Positions 49,559 to 61,564 of a DNA stretch of 64,000 nucleotides are shown here, piece by piece (position 1 is the stretch's first letter; each line of letters begins with the position of its first letter). Position numbers and translations under genes: made by a program. The DNA is from Wolfiporia cocos. Taxonomy: Eukaryota; Basidiomycota; Agaricomycetes; Polyporales; Phaeolaceae. The stretch spans positions 806,001 to 870,000 of the forward strand of contig JACCLO010000006.1 in NCBI GenBank assembly GCA_029448655.1, written 5' to 3'. The notes under the pieces are model-generated. The model ran no database searches, was not told the origin of the DNA, and saw only the letters and a program-made list of their open reading frames with translations.

Positions 49559-49970
49559 ATCGAAGTTTGTGTAACATAACAAGCTTGTGTATTATATTTA
49601 CCTCGTTGGTCCTGTAGCGAGTACGGCTGCACATGGTGAAATCTGGGATCGTATGTCGCGTCTGGGAAAAGCATAGCAATCGGCTATCCGTGATCACGTG
49701 TTCCAACGCTAAATGAACTGTTCAGCTTGTTGCTCCCTTGACCGCAACGGTCAACTTCTCTCCACGCCCCATCCCGTACTTGGTCCTGCTTTCTTGCCTT
49801 AGCGAGTCTGGGCTCCCACCTGCTGCCCGTGAGCGTCAGTGTGGTACCATACAGCAAACTGCAGCACACAACTGACGGAGAACACTGCAGGCTACTTGTA
49901 CGCCCACGCTCTCTGCTGACAGCCTGTTCTCGCACTGTGTCTCGGTTTCTGCCCTCCAACTTGGTACACG
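49559..49970. other. Intergenic region upstream of the membrane-protein gene
   Basis: About 410 bp between co-directional genes, holding the 3' UTR of paralogue 1 and the promoter of the next gene. No coding frame was seen. Confidence 0.4.
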
Positions 49971-52900
49971 ATGGCTGTCCCGACCCAGGCGTTACCCTCG
50001 TGGATGACGCTCACCACCGCTACGTTCACACAAACCAATGGGGCCATCACAACCGCACTCGAGACGCTAACGCTGCCACTCACGTACTATGGTCCCAGCG
50101 TGAGTAATTTGTATCGTCTTTGGTCTTGACGCGGGGCTTGTTGTGGCGGAAGATGCGGTGAGGTCTGTCCTGAGACGAGCGTTGCAGGCGTAACACAAGT
50201 GCGCGCCACGGACACGATATGACGTCGCCCGAGCCCCGACATAGATTCCCGTCGCGTAGATCAGCCAAGCACGCGCTTTTGAAGAAATCTTGGATTTACT
50301 GCAGCTCGTACTCTGCAATCTAGCAACACGGGGTCGCGTGAGCAAAGTGCCTGCAGCACAAGGCATTGCTACGTCGGGATCGCGTGTGTAGCTTCCGTCG
50401 CGTGCACGCGCCATCACCGCGAATTCCCCGATCAAGTACATGGATCATTCATGAATCGCTGCTCGATGGCGGATGCTCTTCTCTAACGTCGCCGTCTGCG
50501 CGTGAGATTGACCGCTCGTCAGTCAGGCCTCTTGACCTTTTACATGCGCGCAGCCGCGACCTGTGTGTTTTATGTTCGCGTTTTTGATAGGCGCCCGGGC
50601 AGCTGACCGTAAAGTTTGTACTTATCATCTTCGCAGATCCCATTGGGCACTGACGGCGAATGGACATGGGGAGGACTCACCCCTCCCGCGTCGTCGTCTT
50701 CTCCTTCTGCTACTGCGACGATCTCTACCTCTGCTACGCTCACACCTAGTACTCGATCGTCGCCGACGGCGTCCTCCGCCTCGTCTTTGTCGTCTGCAAC
50801 GTCTCCCAGCAGTTCAACAGCGATGCTGTCTACATCATCCTCATCCTCTGTTTCACCAGCATCCACGGGATCTGCTTCTTCATCAATGTCCCCATCGCTA
50901 ACCTCCACGTCTGTCTGCTCAGCATCGTCGTCCGGCGCAGGTGCGCTCGTGGGCAAAAGCCACGGCGTGTCCGCAAGCGTGCTCGGTGCAATTTTGGGTG
51001 CAATTCTTGGCACGCTGCTCCTCGTCGTGATTTTACTCATTGTACTGCTCCTGCGGCGGCACCACCGTGGCGAGCGTCAGTCGCGGGATGACTCGCTGTC
51101 GAAGCCGAGCTCGAGCTTCTGGAATAGACAGACAACACTCGCGTCGCAACAGGCACGGCCGACGCCAATTTGGACAGAGTGGCAAATGGTGCACCAGGAC
51201 GATCTCGAGGATGGCAGCGCAGGCGAACACTCGCCTGGTGAACGTTCTCCGCGCCCCAGCGGGGAGGAGAACGACCCCTTCCTGACACGTCGCAGCTATC
51301 AGCCTGACGCGGACACCGGTGACATGACACAATCCAAGATGGGCCCAGAGACGCTCGTGAGCGTTCCGGCGGCGGCGGCAGTCGCAGGAACTATGCGGGA
51401 CGGAAGTGGGCGTAAATTCGGGGGGCATATCATGCCGCGGGATGAGCTGATCGCAAAAATGAGCGAAGACTCCGCCTCGGGATCGCTGACGCCGACGCCG
51501 TACGTACGTGTGCTGCAGCCGTCACCCGGAGGACACAACGCGCCGCTCGTCCCACCGCCATCGCGCGGACTGCGCCCGGGCGCGGCGAAATCGGCACAAT
51601 CATTTGGCTCGCAGGTGCTGTCGGAGAAGTCGCAGGGTACCCTCGGCGACGAAGGTATTGAGTCGTTGCCGGCACAGCGCATCAAGGTTGGTGATGCGGC
51701 GCAGGCAGAGGCAGGCCCCAGCTCGTGGGCGCGGCCGTCTGGTCTGGAGCGACTTACAAACCTCCCGAACTTCAGCTGGTTTAACCGCTTCGGTACACGC
51801 TCCCGATCGACGTCGCCTACGGGAGACACGGATACGTACACGCGCTCGCCGCCACGCGTGCGCTCGCGTCCTGTATCTTGGGCGCCACTTCCGACGTCCG
51901 AGCCTGGGAGCAACGAGGCAAGCACGAACAGCCGGCGTCCGCGTCCGTCGTCGTTACTTGGCCTTGGTCTCGGGCTCACCGATGCGCGCCCGATCTCCTC
52001 CATTAGCACGAGAAGTCGTATAAGTGCTAACAGCGGTAATTCCGCATTCCAGAGCGCGCGCGAGACCCCAGCGAGCTCGACACCAGACGTATACACGCCC
52101 ATGAGCACCCTCGCGTCGGCGACATCAGGTGCGCGTTCGGAGTCGACGGTTCCTCTACAACGGCCGCGGGCAACGTCTCCAGCCTCTTCCGCAGAGCCTC
52201 CACGGCTGGTGACCAACCGAGGGTACTTGAGTGTGCCCGGGGAGCCGCCTGCGTACGAGGAGCTGCCCTTCAGCCAATCAGCGGAAAGTGCTCCCGCTCA
52301 ACCGCGCCAGGATAGTGGGATCGATGTGCTTGACATCCCTGCACCGCGCCCGGCGTCGCCGTTCAGTGCTGTGGCAGGCCGTCCTGAAGTGCCCCCTGGA
52401 TTGACTCCGTTGCCGAATCCGCGCGCCTGGCGCGATTCGCATATTACGGAGGACTCCGGGAGCAGCAGCAGCATGATACATATTGACGTCTTGGAGGATG
52501 CGCCACCAATTCCGCAGGACGGCTGGCGGAGTCTGTCTGGTAGTATCGGCGAAGGACGGCGGACGACGTTTGGAATGGTGAGTTGCCTGCTTCTGGTGCA
52601 ATGGTTTGCTTGTATACTGACGAACGTTTGTCATAAGCCCACGCTCATACACCCGCGCAATGCGCTAACATCAGAGGCAGGATCTCTCCATTCCATGCGA
52701 TCACATCTCAGCCCGAGATCGAACTTCAACTCCTCGGGCTCTGCTCCCGCGTCGTCACTCCACACGCATAATAGCTCGTCCTCTCGACCATCTGCACACT
52801 CTCACGCCGGTACAGGTAGCAGTGGCGTTGTTTCCCTAGCGCACTCAAACTCTATTTCCGAGGACGGCCGCCGCCAGCGTCGCCGCGTCGAGGTGGGAGA

Positions 52901-53243
52901 AGTTTCGCCTCCAGTATCTGCCGTGTTCAGCCGTGAGGGGATGTGGGACATGCGCGGAACGTCTCCACTAAGCCACAGTCTCCTGCCTCCTTTACCGCCC
53001 ATCCACCAGGCGTCTTCGTCGTCGTCCGGCTCCTATCCTAGTTTCCCTGAGCCTGTGACGGTGGGGACCGTGACGTCCGCAACGACAACGAAAACGAACA
53101 TGACTAATACGAACTCGAGCGTCACGACCGCATTGACTGACCCGATCACCGGCACGACGGTGCATCTTCCTGCTCTGCCCATGCAGCAAGGGAGGAATCA
53201 GGCGTATGTGGGTACTGCTCAAGATGATGACACGATGTGGTAG
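49971..53243 (+). CDS. Ser/Thr-rich single-pass membrane protein
   Basis: No enzyme domain is recognised. Exon 1 encodes MAVPTQALPSWMTLTTATFT to YYGPS, then a 536-nt intron (50100-50635), and exon 2 continues IPLGTDGEWTWGGLTPP. A mucin-like Ser/Thr/Pro segment of about 100 residues precedes one strong transmembrane helix (LGAILGTLLLVVILLIVLLL) and a basic stop-transfer sequence RRHHRGERQ. The long cytoplasmic region is disordered, Ser/Pro/Arg-rich, with Gly-Thr-Val-His-like terminal blocks and ends DDDTMW, TAG 53241-53243. A second, stop-free 60-nt intron is likely at 52578-52637. A classical signal peptide is not obvious. The layout is like fungal wall-stress sensors (Wsc/Mid2 type), but no WSC domain is present. 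It sits between the two EF-hand/ZZ paralogues. Confidence 0.75.
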
Positions 53244-56029
53244 CGCGCTTGACTGATCTTGGAACTTTCGATGCTCCTTTAGTGATATGACTGACGACGG
53301 TCCGTGACGTGACTTTGTGGACTCTGTCTTGCTATCAATGCACAGCTGCGAATCTTATACTCTCATCTTACATCTCCGCACTGCGGCACCTTACATTGCA
53401 ACGCTATCTCGTATTAGTACAATGCTTGCTAGAATTTACAGTTATTCCATTTCCTTTCCGTACTCAATTTGTATCTATGCTGTACGCACCCGTGATACTC
53501 TTACGACGCATCACGATACGACGATGACCCGAGCGGCTCATCGCTAATTGACGACTACGGACTCGTTCCCCGAGGACTTTCGCTCCTAAAACCTGGTATC
53601 GTTGGGTACAGTCTCCGGCGTATCTTATCATATTTTGTTTCTCGTAGCGTATCCTGTGACACCCGCTGACTGCACCGAGGACAGAAGGCAAGTGGTGTTA
53701 CAACATCACCACAAAGTACAGAGGTACGTACAGCAGGATGCCACAAGCCACCACCACAGGCCACCATAGTGCTTATGCTACACTTGCTCATTGTATAATA
53801 TGCACAACGCCACAAATCGGTAAGAGTATATACTGAGTTCAGTGGGATAGTGGAATCGAGGCAACTGACACCAGAGATGGCGAAGGATAGTGGCCATAAA
53901 TAGCTGGAGGTTATGTTGACGAGGGAAGTATGGAAACCAGAACTGAATGTCATGCCCGTACTAACTCGTTTTGGTTTTCTCCAAATAAATGTTCGTCCTG
54001 ACAGTGCGAAGAGGACACCATTCGTGCGCCATCCCCTCCCTCGCTAGTTTGGGGGTCCCTGAGCCAGACGCGCTCAGGTGCCCTCATCAAACATTGTTCG
54101 CGTGAGGACGGGTATATTCCAGACAAGGTTCTCCTCAACTATCAACTAGTTGTATGGTGAGCCACCGTTCGCAATGAAACCTTCACCTCCATCTGAGGGT
54201 CTTGTCATAGGGAAGACTCGCATAGACGTCCTCCGACTCAATACGCCTTCCGCTGATCGGCGACCGCGAGCGAGCCTATAATGGCGCCGAGGCGAACGCT
54301 GCGCATGAACGACTTTTACAGCTTGCTTGTGACAGGGAGGAGACGGTAATTGTAATGCTTCACTGATCGTTGGTGGTTAGAATGAGCCCGCGTTTCACCT
54401 CCTTCTCCTTCTCCTATCGTCGCGGCTTCATGTTGGTATTGTCTCGCGAGATTGTGGTGCGATCATGCCGTAGCTATCTCCCAGGATCGTGTACCCTGCT
54501 GCTGGTACTGAAACTTGCCTTACTCCTGGTGACAGCATTGGAAATAGTTAGGACTTGGCAGCGTCACCGAAATGCCCCGAAAACATGTGTACTTGAAGCT
54601 AAGCCCACATCCTACCACGCCAATGCATTCACAACACCGCCACTCATGTTACTGTGTTGGTATGTTGAGCCTAGCAGCATATGCATCAAGACATGAATGC
54701 CTCATGTGACAGGAGTGGCGTAAGTGGCTTGCTCCCCGAACTATCGGAATAAGCTGTCGAAAATCTCTCTCACGCTGTTGTTGAGTGCGACGAGAGCGCT
54801 ATAATACCCATTTCGTGATCCTACATGCTAACAGCATGCTACCAATGATGGAGGGTAAGTCGAACATGTCAAGCGAGCTTTGACAATCGCAAGTTATCAC
54901 AAGTCCTTCACGGGAACCACCCGGTCATTGGACAAGCAATTATTATGGCATCTCATTTTCCGAGCATGCGAAAGTACCCCATTCTTTTGAAACTGCTTTT
55001 AACAGGTTGAATTTCATAGCAGAACCGCATGCTTCGCTAATATGTGTTGATTCTTGCACCAGTGTCTTCCTTTGACCGAATCAGCAGAGGGAATGTTGCA
55101 TACCACCTCATGTTGAGCAAGGGGATGCCGCGGAACTCGTGAGAACCGGGATGCGCTTGGCTGAGCGAAGGGACTCGATAGCTCGTAGCATACGCACGAA
55201 GAGGAAGTACAGGGCTCGGTGACTCGACCACTACCTACGGGCGCCCGGCACGATCGCCGGCGCTCGCCATGCACTGACCTCAATAGATAGCAGGGCCAGC
55301 CTTGCTAGGAGGTGGAGCTTCAAGTGGAATGAGACATCATGCCTCTTTCAGAGATCAAGAAGTGGTATCTGCCTGGTTGTGAGTGCCCTTCGCCACACAT
55401 TCAAACGTTGACGGCGTATTGTTGATCGTACCCGGCCAGCACATACCTGATGATACCGCATGATGGCTTGCTTCATGCGACCACTATCTTTGCCGCCCGA
55501 CATGGAGCAACTAAGACATGGCAATGAGGGTACGGCGTGGCATCACACAACTTCAGCACGTGACCGCACGGATTGATTCCGATCGAACTACTAGTGGCTC
55601 GACCGCGTCTTACATGGCGCTACCTGACGCGTCCCAGGGGTAAAGTTTTCTTAATAAAACCTCAGAGGTACTTATGAGTCTGCACAAACAGTGCAGGGAT
55701 GTGTTTGACCCATGCGGATATGTTCAGGCAACTTCCCGCCTGTAGCGTCAAATGACTGCGGCTTCAATGAACTGCGAGAACGGACCGCTTCCAGCAGGCA
55801 TCAAACCATCTATGTGGTACTGGATCTACGATACAATCAAAACACCAGACAAAGCACAGTCGGCAGACTTATCACTGCACTGCTGCGATGGACCACCAGC
55901 CATTTCCCTCATGTTCGTAGTCCCACAGACATCCTTCACATCAAGATACGTGCGAGGAACAATACCGCGCCCATAACTGACTATATATGCTGCCCGCGAG
56001 CACTCAGCCCAACCCAGTCTCTTTCCAAC
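53244..56029. other. Gene-poor region between membrane-protein gene and second EF-hand/ZZ gene
   Basis: About 2.8 kb, the widest gap in the window. Only short frames occur; a 108-codon plus frame at 54370-54696 contains a hydrophobic stretch (LLLVLKLALLLVTALEIV) but no recognisable domain. No terminal repeats or transposase remnants were noticed. Confidence 0.4.
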
Positions 56030-59000
56030 ATGCATTTTCCCAACATGCATCTCCGTGACCACCTCCCTCATTTCCACTCACATAGTGCAGAACATCACAG
56101 ATATCCTGTAGATTCTTTGAACACTGAGCCTACATCTCAGCAGCATCCATCGGAAGACAGAAGAGTGTCTCTATCTGAGACATCAACTGTACACCAATCA
56201 GACGTCCCCTCGAAAGAAACAGCCGTAGCGTCCACGGCTGGAAAGACTATAGTAGTTCTGAATGCCTCTATGACTGTTACCGAGGAGCATTGCGTCGATC
56301 ATGTTGCTGAACACCACATTGCAGAGAAGAAGCTGCATAAAGCTATCCGAAATCATCATCCGCATCTCAATGGAGATAGCAAGCTATGTAAGGTCCCGTT
56401 TACTTCTTTGTTTTGAGATTCTGACACAAGTCACCACAACTTGTAGACGATTATCTACATGCTCTAAAGCATCGCAAGTCTGGAACAGATTACGGCAGAC
56501 AGTTTCATGATTATGCTCTGCTTGTCACGAAGATGTTGGAGGATGTCGCTAAAGTACATCCTTTTGTGCATGGTACTCCCCTATTTAGATACCATCATAT
56601 CTTACTAATTGTATTTGTAAGTGTTGAGCATCACGGTCAAGGCTGTGTGCATGCTGGAAGTCAAGCGTCACTCGAATGAAGAAAAGGTTCATGCAATGTA
56701 CAATGAAATGTTGAGCATGCTGATGATGTTGGAGCCGTGAGCGATATTAAATTTGCACGCCGATATTCAATTTACGTCATCTCAGCCTGCAGAATATCAT
56801 TCCGAGTTCCACGAACTGCAACAACGACAAGCCGATTGAAATCCATATGCATGATTTGATTGGGCAGGCCCATCAGGATATCATAGATTGTGCTAATCTC
56901 TGCGACGTCTATGCGAAATCTGGACGATTGGAGAAAGTGCTTAAGGTTATGCTATGGGAATCAATCCTGACCAGCTATATACATCGCTTTGCAAAGCGAA
57001 GGGAAGACTTCAGACTTGTGTTATCGGCTCACATTTTGGTCAGGGTGGAATCTGTTGACCATAAGGTTGATCAGAAAATGGATGAATTAATGGATGTATT
57101 TGACCAGAGGTACGCCTTATTACTTACTACGCATTGATATGGCATTTCATACGTACCTATTCGTGCACAGGACGAATCAAATCCTAGATTTCATCAAGAC
57201 ATACATCCCGGAAGATCGGCGGGATCTTCATGACGAGATCAATCGCCGTGGAGGACCAGTTGCCATTACCAGCGATGAGAATGCTCTACGAGAGTTTATC
57301 GCGATGGATATCAACTCACGGAACAACCATCAATTCCGTTGCAAGCCAACAGCACGCGCTCGCGATATTACTGAGGACATAAAGAGAAATCTGCGTGATC
57401 CTGAGTCTGCGCTTAGCGATAACATGGAATCATTCCAGCGCAAGTTAGAGCTACAACGGGACCAGATCATGAGACAAACAGAACAGGCTGTCCATGCTGA
57501 ATGCAAACAAGTCATTTCTGTGCTCCAGAACGAGTTACCACACAACAGAGTTATCAATGAGGTTAGGTCTAATCTGGAACACTACTTTCACAAACTGTTT
57601 AATCACCTCAGTAACAGGACTTGCGAAAAATTTGGGAAGAAATGGTGAGAATATCTATCTTGGATTCTTGATATCGTAATGAACATGTGAATCAGCATTG
57701 GCGCGGAAGTGTGAAGGTTCGGCATCTCGTATTGGCTCTACGAGATCATTATAATGAGCAAGCCGAAGAGGAAAAGCGGCACGCTCAGGATGAAAAATTC
57801 CTCCCCAATCCCGACGCTTGGGCTCTAGAATGGATTAACGTGAAAAGAATACAATCCATAATCGAGGCCATTGACGATGATGCATCCGGATATGTGACAA
57901 TCTCTAAAATCAACAAATTCACGGAGGCGCGACAGCAATTTTGGAGGTACGCATATTTGTGTAGTATGGTTGCATTCATGACTGATTATGTATCTAGTCT
58001 TCTTCACTGGATAGCATTCTGGGCTATTGGCAAGTAGATGCATCTTTGATGCACGGAAGGCTAACGTTCACACTTCGCGGTAATAGGGTGGCAAAGCACC
58101 TCAACACTGTACAGAGACAGGATCCATGCTCTGTTCGGTGAAATGTTCAAACTCAAGTCATCAGTCCACGATGCAAATCGATACATCGTGGACGAATACC
58201 TCAATGACGTCTGGCAACCAGTGACACTTCTCACCTCATCTCTACAATCATTAGTTCTACCTGAAAATGTCCAGGCACAGTTTCAAGACTACATAGCCGC
58301 CGAGGAACAGAGGTTGTGGCAACTTTTGCAAAGGGTGCAATATCACCTTGATGATCGAAACACTCTTCTTCTTGTTGCAGGATCTGGAAGAATTGAGCAA
58401 GTAAGCGGATTATCTATAATTTAGGTCATACAGCATACTCACTGCTCGCAGTACCTGATGCCATTGCTCTATTTGTTGATGAAACGTGATCTGAGCATCA
58501 TGCGAGTTAGTCAATCAAAAGCAATCGATCAGAGGGAGCTGCAGGATTCTGTGCATAGTATCTGGACGGTGTTGTCTGCAGTCAATTCACGGTACCAAGA
58601 TTTGGAAGGTAAAGTGCCATAGTCGCAAATTTACCCAGGCTCTCAAGTTGATATAATCTACAGACACATTTACGCAGCAAAATCTAGATCCGAGTCGGCA
58701 GTTCAAGCATACATTTTGTCGCCTGGTTAGTACTCGGATATTCCCCGCTTAATATATAAATCGCTGAGGCATTAACCCAGTATGACCATTATCATAACCC
58801 AAGCTTGCTGTTCAAACGGGGGAAAATACGAGATCTAGGAATACTCCCACTTCGTCGCAACAACAGCAATGTATCTTCATGGACTGAATCCGACGTACAG
58901 CTTCGGTATGGTCGTATAACCTTCACACAAAATGAACTCGACTTTGCTGCATATGACAGCATTGAACATCATCCTGTCAACGATAATTATTGCAGTGGAA

Positions 59001-60482
59001 TCGGAGCCCTGTGCGTCATTTCTCCATGTCCATCAGCATCCCTGACAATATGCTAGCCTAGGTCGATGGTCTGGATATCTATACAACAGTACAGGCTTTC
59101 CATTAGCGCCAATGGTTTCATTCGACATATACCGTTCAGACACCGATCGCTTGCAAGTCCATGCAAGTGGTACAGTATACAGCTCATTGGTCGCTGAATC
59201 TTTCACCTTTGTTGGGGGATTCGATGTTGTATCAGAGTGCAGAACTGGATACGCCTTTGTGATGCAAACCACATCCTCTCTGCATACCAGCAGATCCTTG
59301 CGTGGGTGCATAAGCGGTGATGGAATGTCATTTGCAGGCATCTGGGTCGGAAATTTGGGGTTATCTGGTTCCTTTTTCTTCTCGAGGCTACAACCTGAAG
59401 TGCTGGCATGCCGCCCCCTGCCGACGTATTTCCAGCAAAATCGTTATCGTGCACTATGGAAGTTTGCCATAGCAGCTGCACGCAACCAAGTCACCAGGCA
59501 TAGACTGACCAGGTCAAGCATTGGCAGACGAAGGAACACGCGCAGACGCTACATGGAGCTTTTTTTCCGAACAGAGCTTGGACGACCCCTTGACAAAGAC
59601 GAGCAAGAAGAACTCGCATATTGCAGGCAGGCAATATCCCCTCAGGATGCACGCTTTTATCAATCAGTGCTTGAACTGAAGGCGCGAGAGACTTGCCAAC
59701 ATGGGTATGATGAAACAATTGATGCGATTATTTCGCCAGATGGCTGACTCTGCTTACAGTATCGTCTGCGATAGCTGTCACGCTCCTATATGCGGGGCAC
59801 GTTTAGTGTGCCTCGACTGCGATGTGATTGAAGAATCAATAAACACCATCAATCTATGTGAAGATTTCAGATGTGCGGGCGCATGCATAGCACCCGATCA
59901 GAGGGCTGACCTTGTGTCATCTCATCTGCCCACGCATACTGTCATCAAGACAAGAATTCCAATTCATTCATGCGATCTAGTAACACTAGAAACTCGCGCA
60001 AAAAGTGCGCTGGCAGGGGTACAAGCCGCTATTGATGATTCCGAAGGCGATCGGCCAGGGCCTGGGGTTGCGGCGAGCAATCGTCTCCGGTGTAACAACT
60101 GCGAGGACCATATCAAAAAATCATGCTGGATTTGCATCACATGTGATGGTGAGCATACACGTGCAACATATGATGTCACATACAACTCACATCTTTCTGT
60201 TCTGTAGATCATGTCTTCATCTGTGATACTTGTGATAATCCGGCGAATCTGTTCCAAGCTCATGAGCAGACACATCCTTTAGTCAGATACCATCTTAAGG
60301 AGATGGACACAACGAGTTTGTTCTCACAAGAATCGACAAAACTTTCCGATGAAAGTCTGCCCCGGGTGTCTGCGGTCGACGCTCGGATGTCGCAGATGGA
60401 GAAGCGTTTAGCGCAGGTAGATGAACGATTGGTGAGGATGGAAGAATTGCTCGAAGCCCTCCTTTCTAGGTTGACTCTGTGA
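56030..60482 (+). CDS. Large EF-hand-like / double ZZ-finger protein, paralogue 2
   Basis: Paralogue of the gene at 44940-49558, with the same domain order. It starts MHFPNMHLRDHLPHFHSHSA (His-rich). The N-terminal helical domain follows (YALLVTKMLEDVAKVHPFV, TVKAVCMLEVKRHSNEEKV, VLKVMLWESILTSYIHRFA), then HWRGSVKVRHLVLALRDHY and the EF-hand-like loop DDDASGYVTISK, whose last position is Lys instead of Glu. Next are WSLLHWIAFWAIGK, helical segments (DYIAAEEQRLWQLLQRVQYH, LLYLLMKRDLSIMRV), the beta-rich module (LGRWSGYLYNSTGFPLAP to GLSGSFFFSRLQPEVLACRP), an Arg-rich helix, ZZ-like fingers (CDSCHAPIC, CLDC, LPTHTVIK; then CNNCEDHIKKSCWICITCD, FICDTC) and a coiled coil MSQMEKRLAQVDERLVRMEE. TGA 60480-60482. 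Start ATG 56030 is the best-supported Met, but an in-frame upstream extension exists. Confidence 0.8.
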
Positions 60483-61564
60483 ATGGATCAACAGCTGCTC
60501 GGTAATTTGCTATGATTTGTTCGTTAACTACGAGTTCATGAACTGTTCCTTTCATGTGGATATATTAGCCACAATGATTACAGTACTTTACACCGCCTAT
60601 GGATTACCCAAGATCACCATCCAGGACATGGCAAAAGGTCACTCACATCGTAGGAACCGAGTTCACATACTAATATGTCAGGCTTCAGCGCCATTGTTGA
60701 CAGCCTGAACGAGCGAACGCGAGTTCAACGCTTTATACTCAACGATAAGAGAAGTTATATGCTCATGAATTGTGCAAGTAGGAGCAGATGCATGGGCGCA
60801 GGTCATGAGCGCGCGGGAGATAGCAGGAGGGCATTGCGTAATGAGTCGATCGATGAAGGCGTTTAGTGTGACTACATCCCGTCCGATCCGCGCAATTAAG
60901 CAGAGTGCTACCCAGTTAGTACCACGGTGGGGACCACGCCGGAATCCTAAGTGCTGTGGTTTTTTGTTTTTTCGTTTTGGTTAGTTAGCAGACACCAGGC
61001 CGACTCGGAGAATGCGTGTTTACACGAATATCCATGATCTTGGATGGATGATTACGAACAAGAGATGAGCTTCAGATGTGACAATGAAGGGATATAGATT
61101 ACTGATGTGGATCGTCAGCTCCGGCCATGAGATTTTCAGACCCTGAAACATGAACCTCTTCCTTGATGCACCCTCTTGGACACTCGCCACCGCTGCTCGA
61201 AATTCCGTGAGTGACTTCTATCTGCCCCTGAGAAGAGCCAGTACTAGACAATATGGAATATGATTGATCTGGATCAAAGCCATTCGTGCAAAGCCATGAA
61301 TCCCATGCCCGCTATACATCATAATATCACAATATCATTGCTCATTAGATCGTACAGACAGGGATCACAAACAAGCTCGACAAACTAAACTCTGCATGCT
61401 CGCGATCGCTGCTCGGCATGACTCGAAAGCATTCCAGCTCATCTTACAACCAACAAACCGCCACACCGCTCACCTGCGATTGAAGACCAAGAAAGAAGGG
61501 CGAATGCAAATAACACCCCGTTTGAAGACGGCATATGAGCTCTGCCTACAACGTATCGCTCACA
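60483..61564. other. Convergent intergenic region, EF-hand/ZZ paralogue 2 / DUF4139 gene
   Basis: About 1.08 kb between convergent stops. Short frames only, nothing recognisable. Both 3' UTRs lie here. Confidence 0.4.

Noticed and set aside
51299..52216. 305-codon minus-strand frame opposite the membrane-protein gene
   Set aside because: Antisense shadow of a GC-rich Ser/Pro-rich coding region; no splice or domain support.
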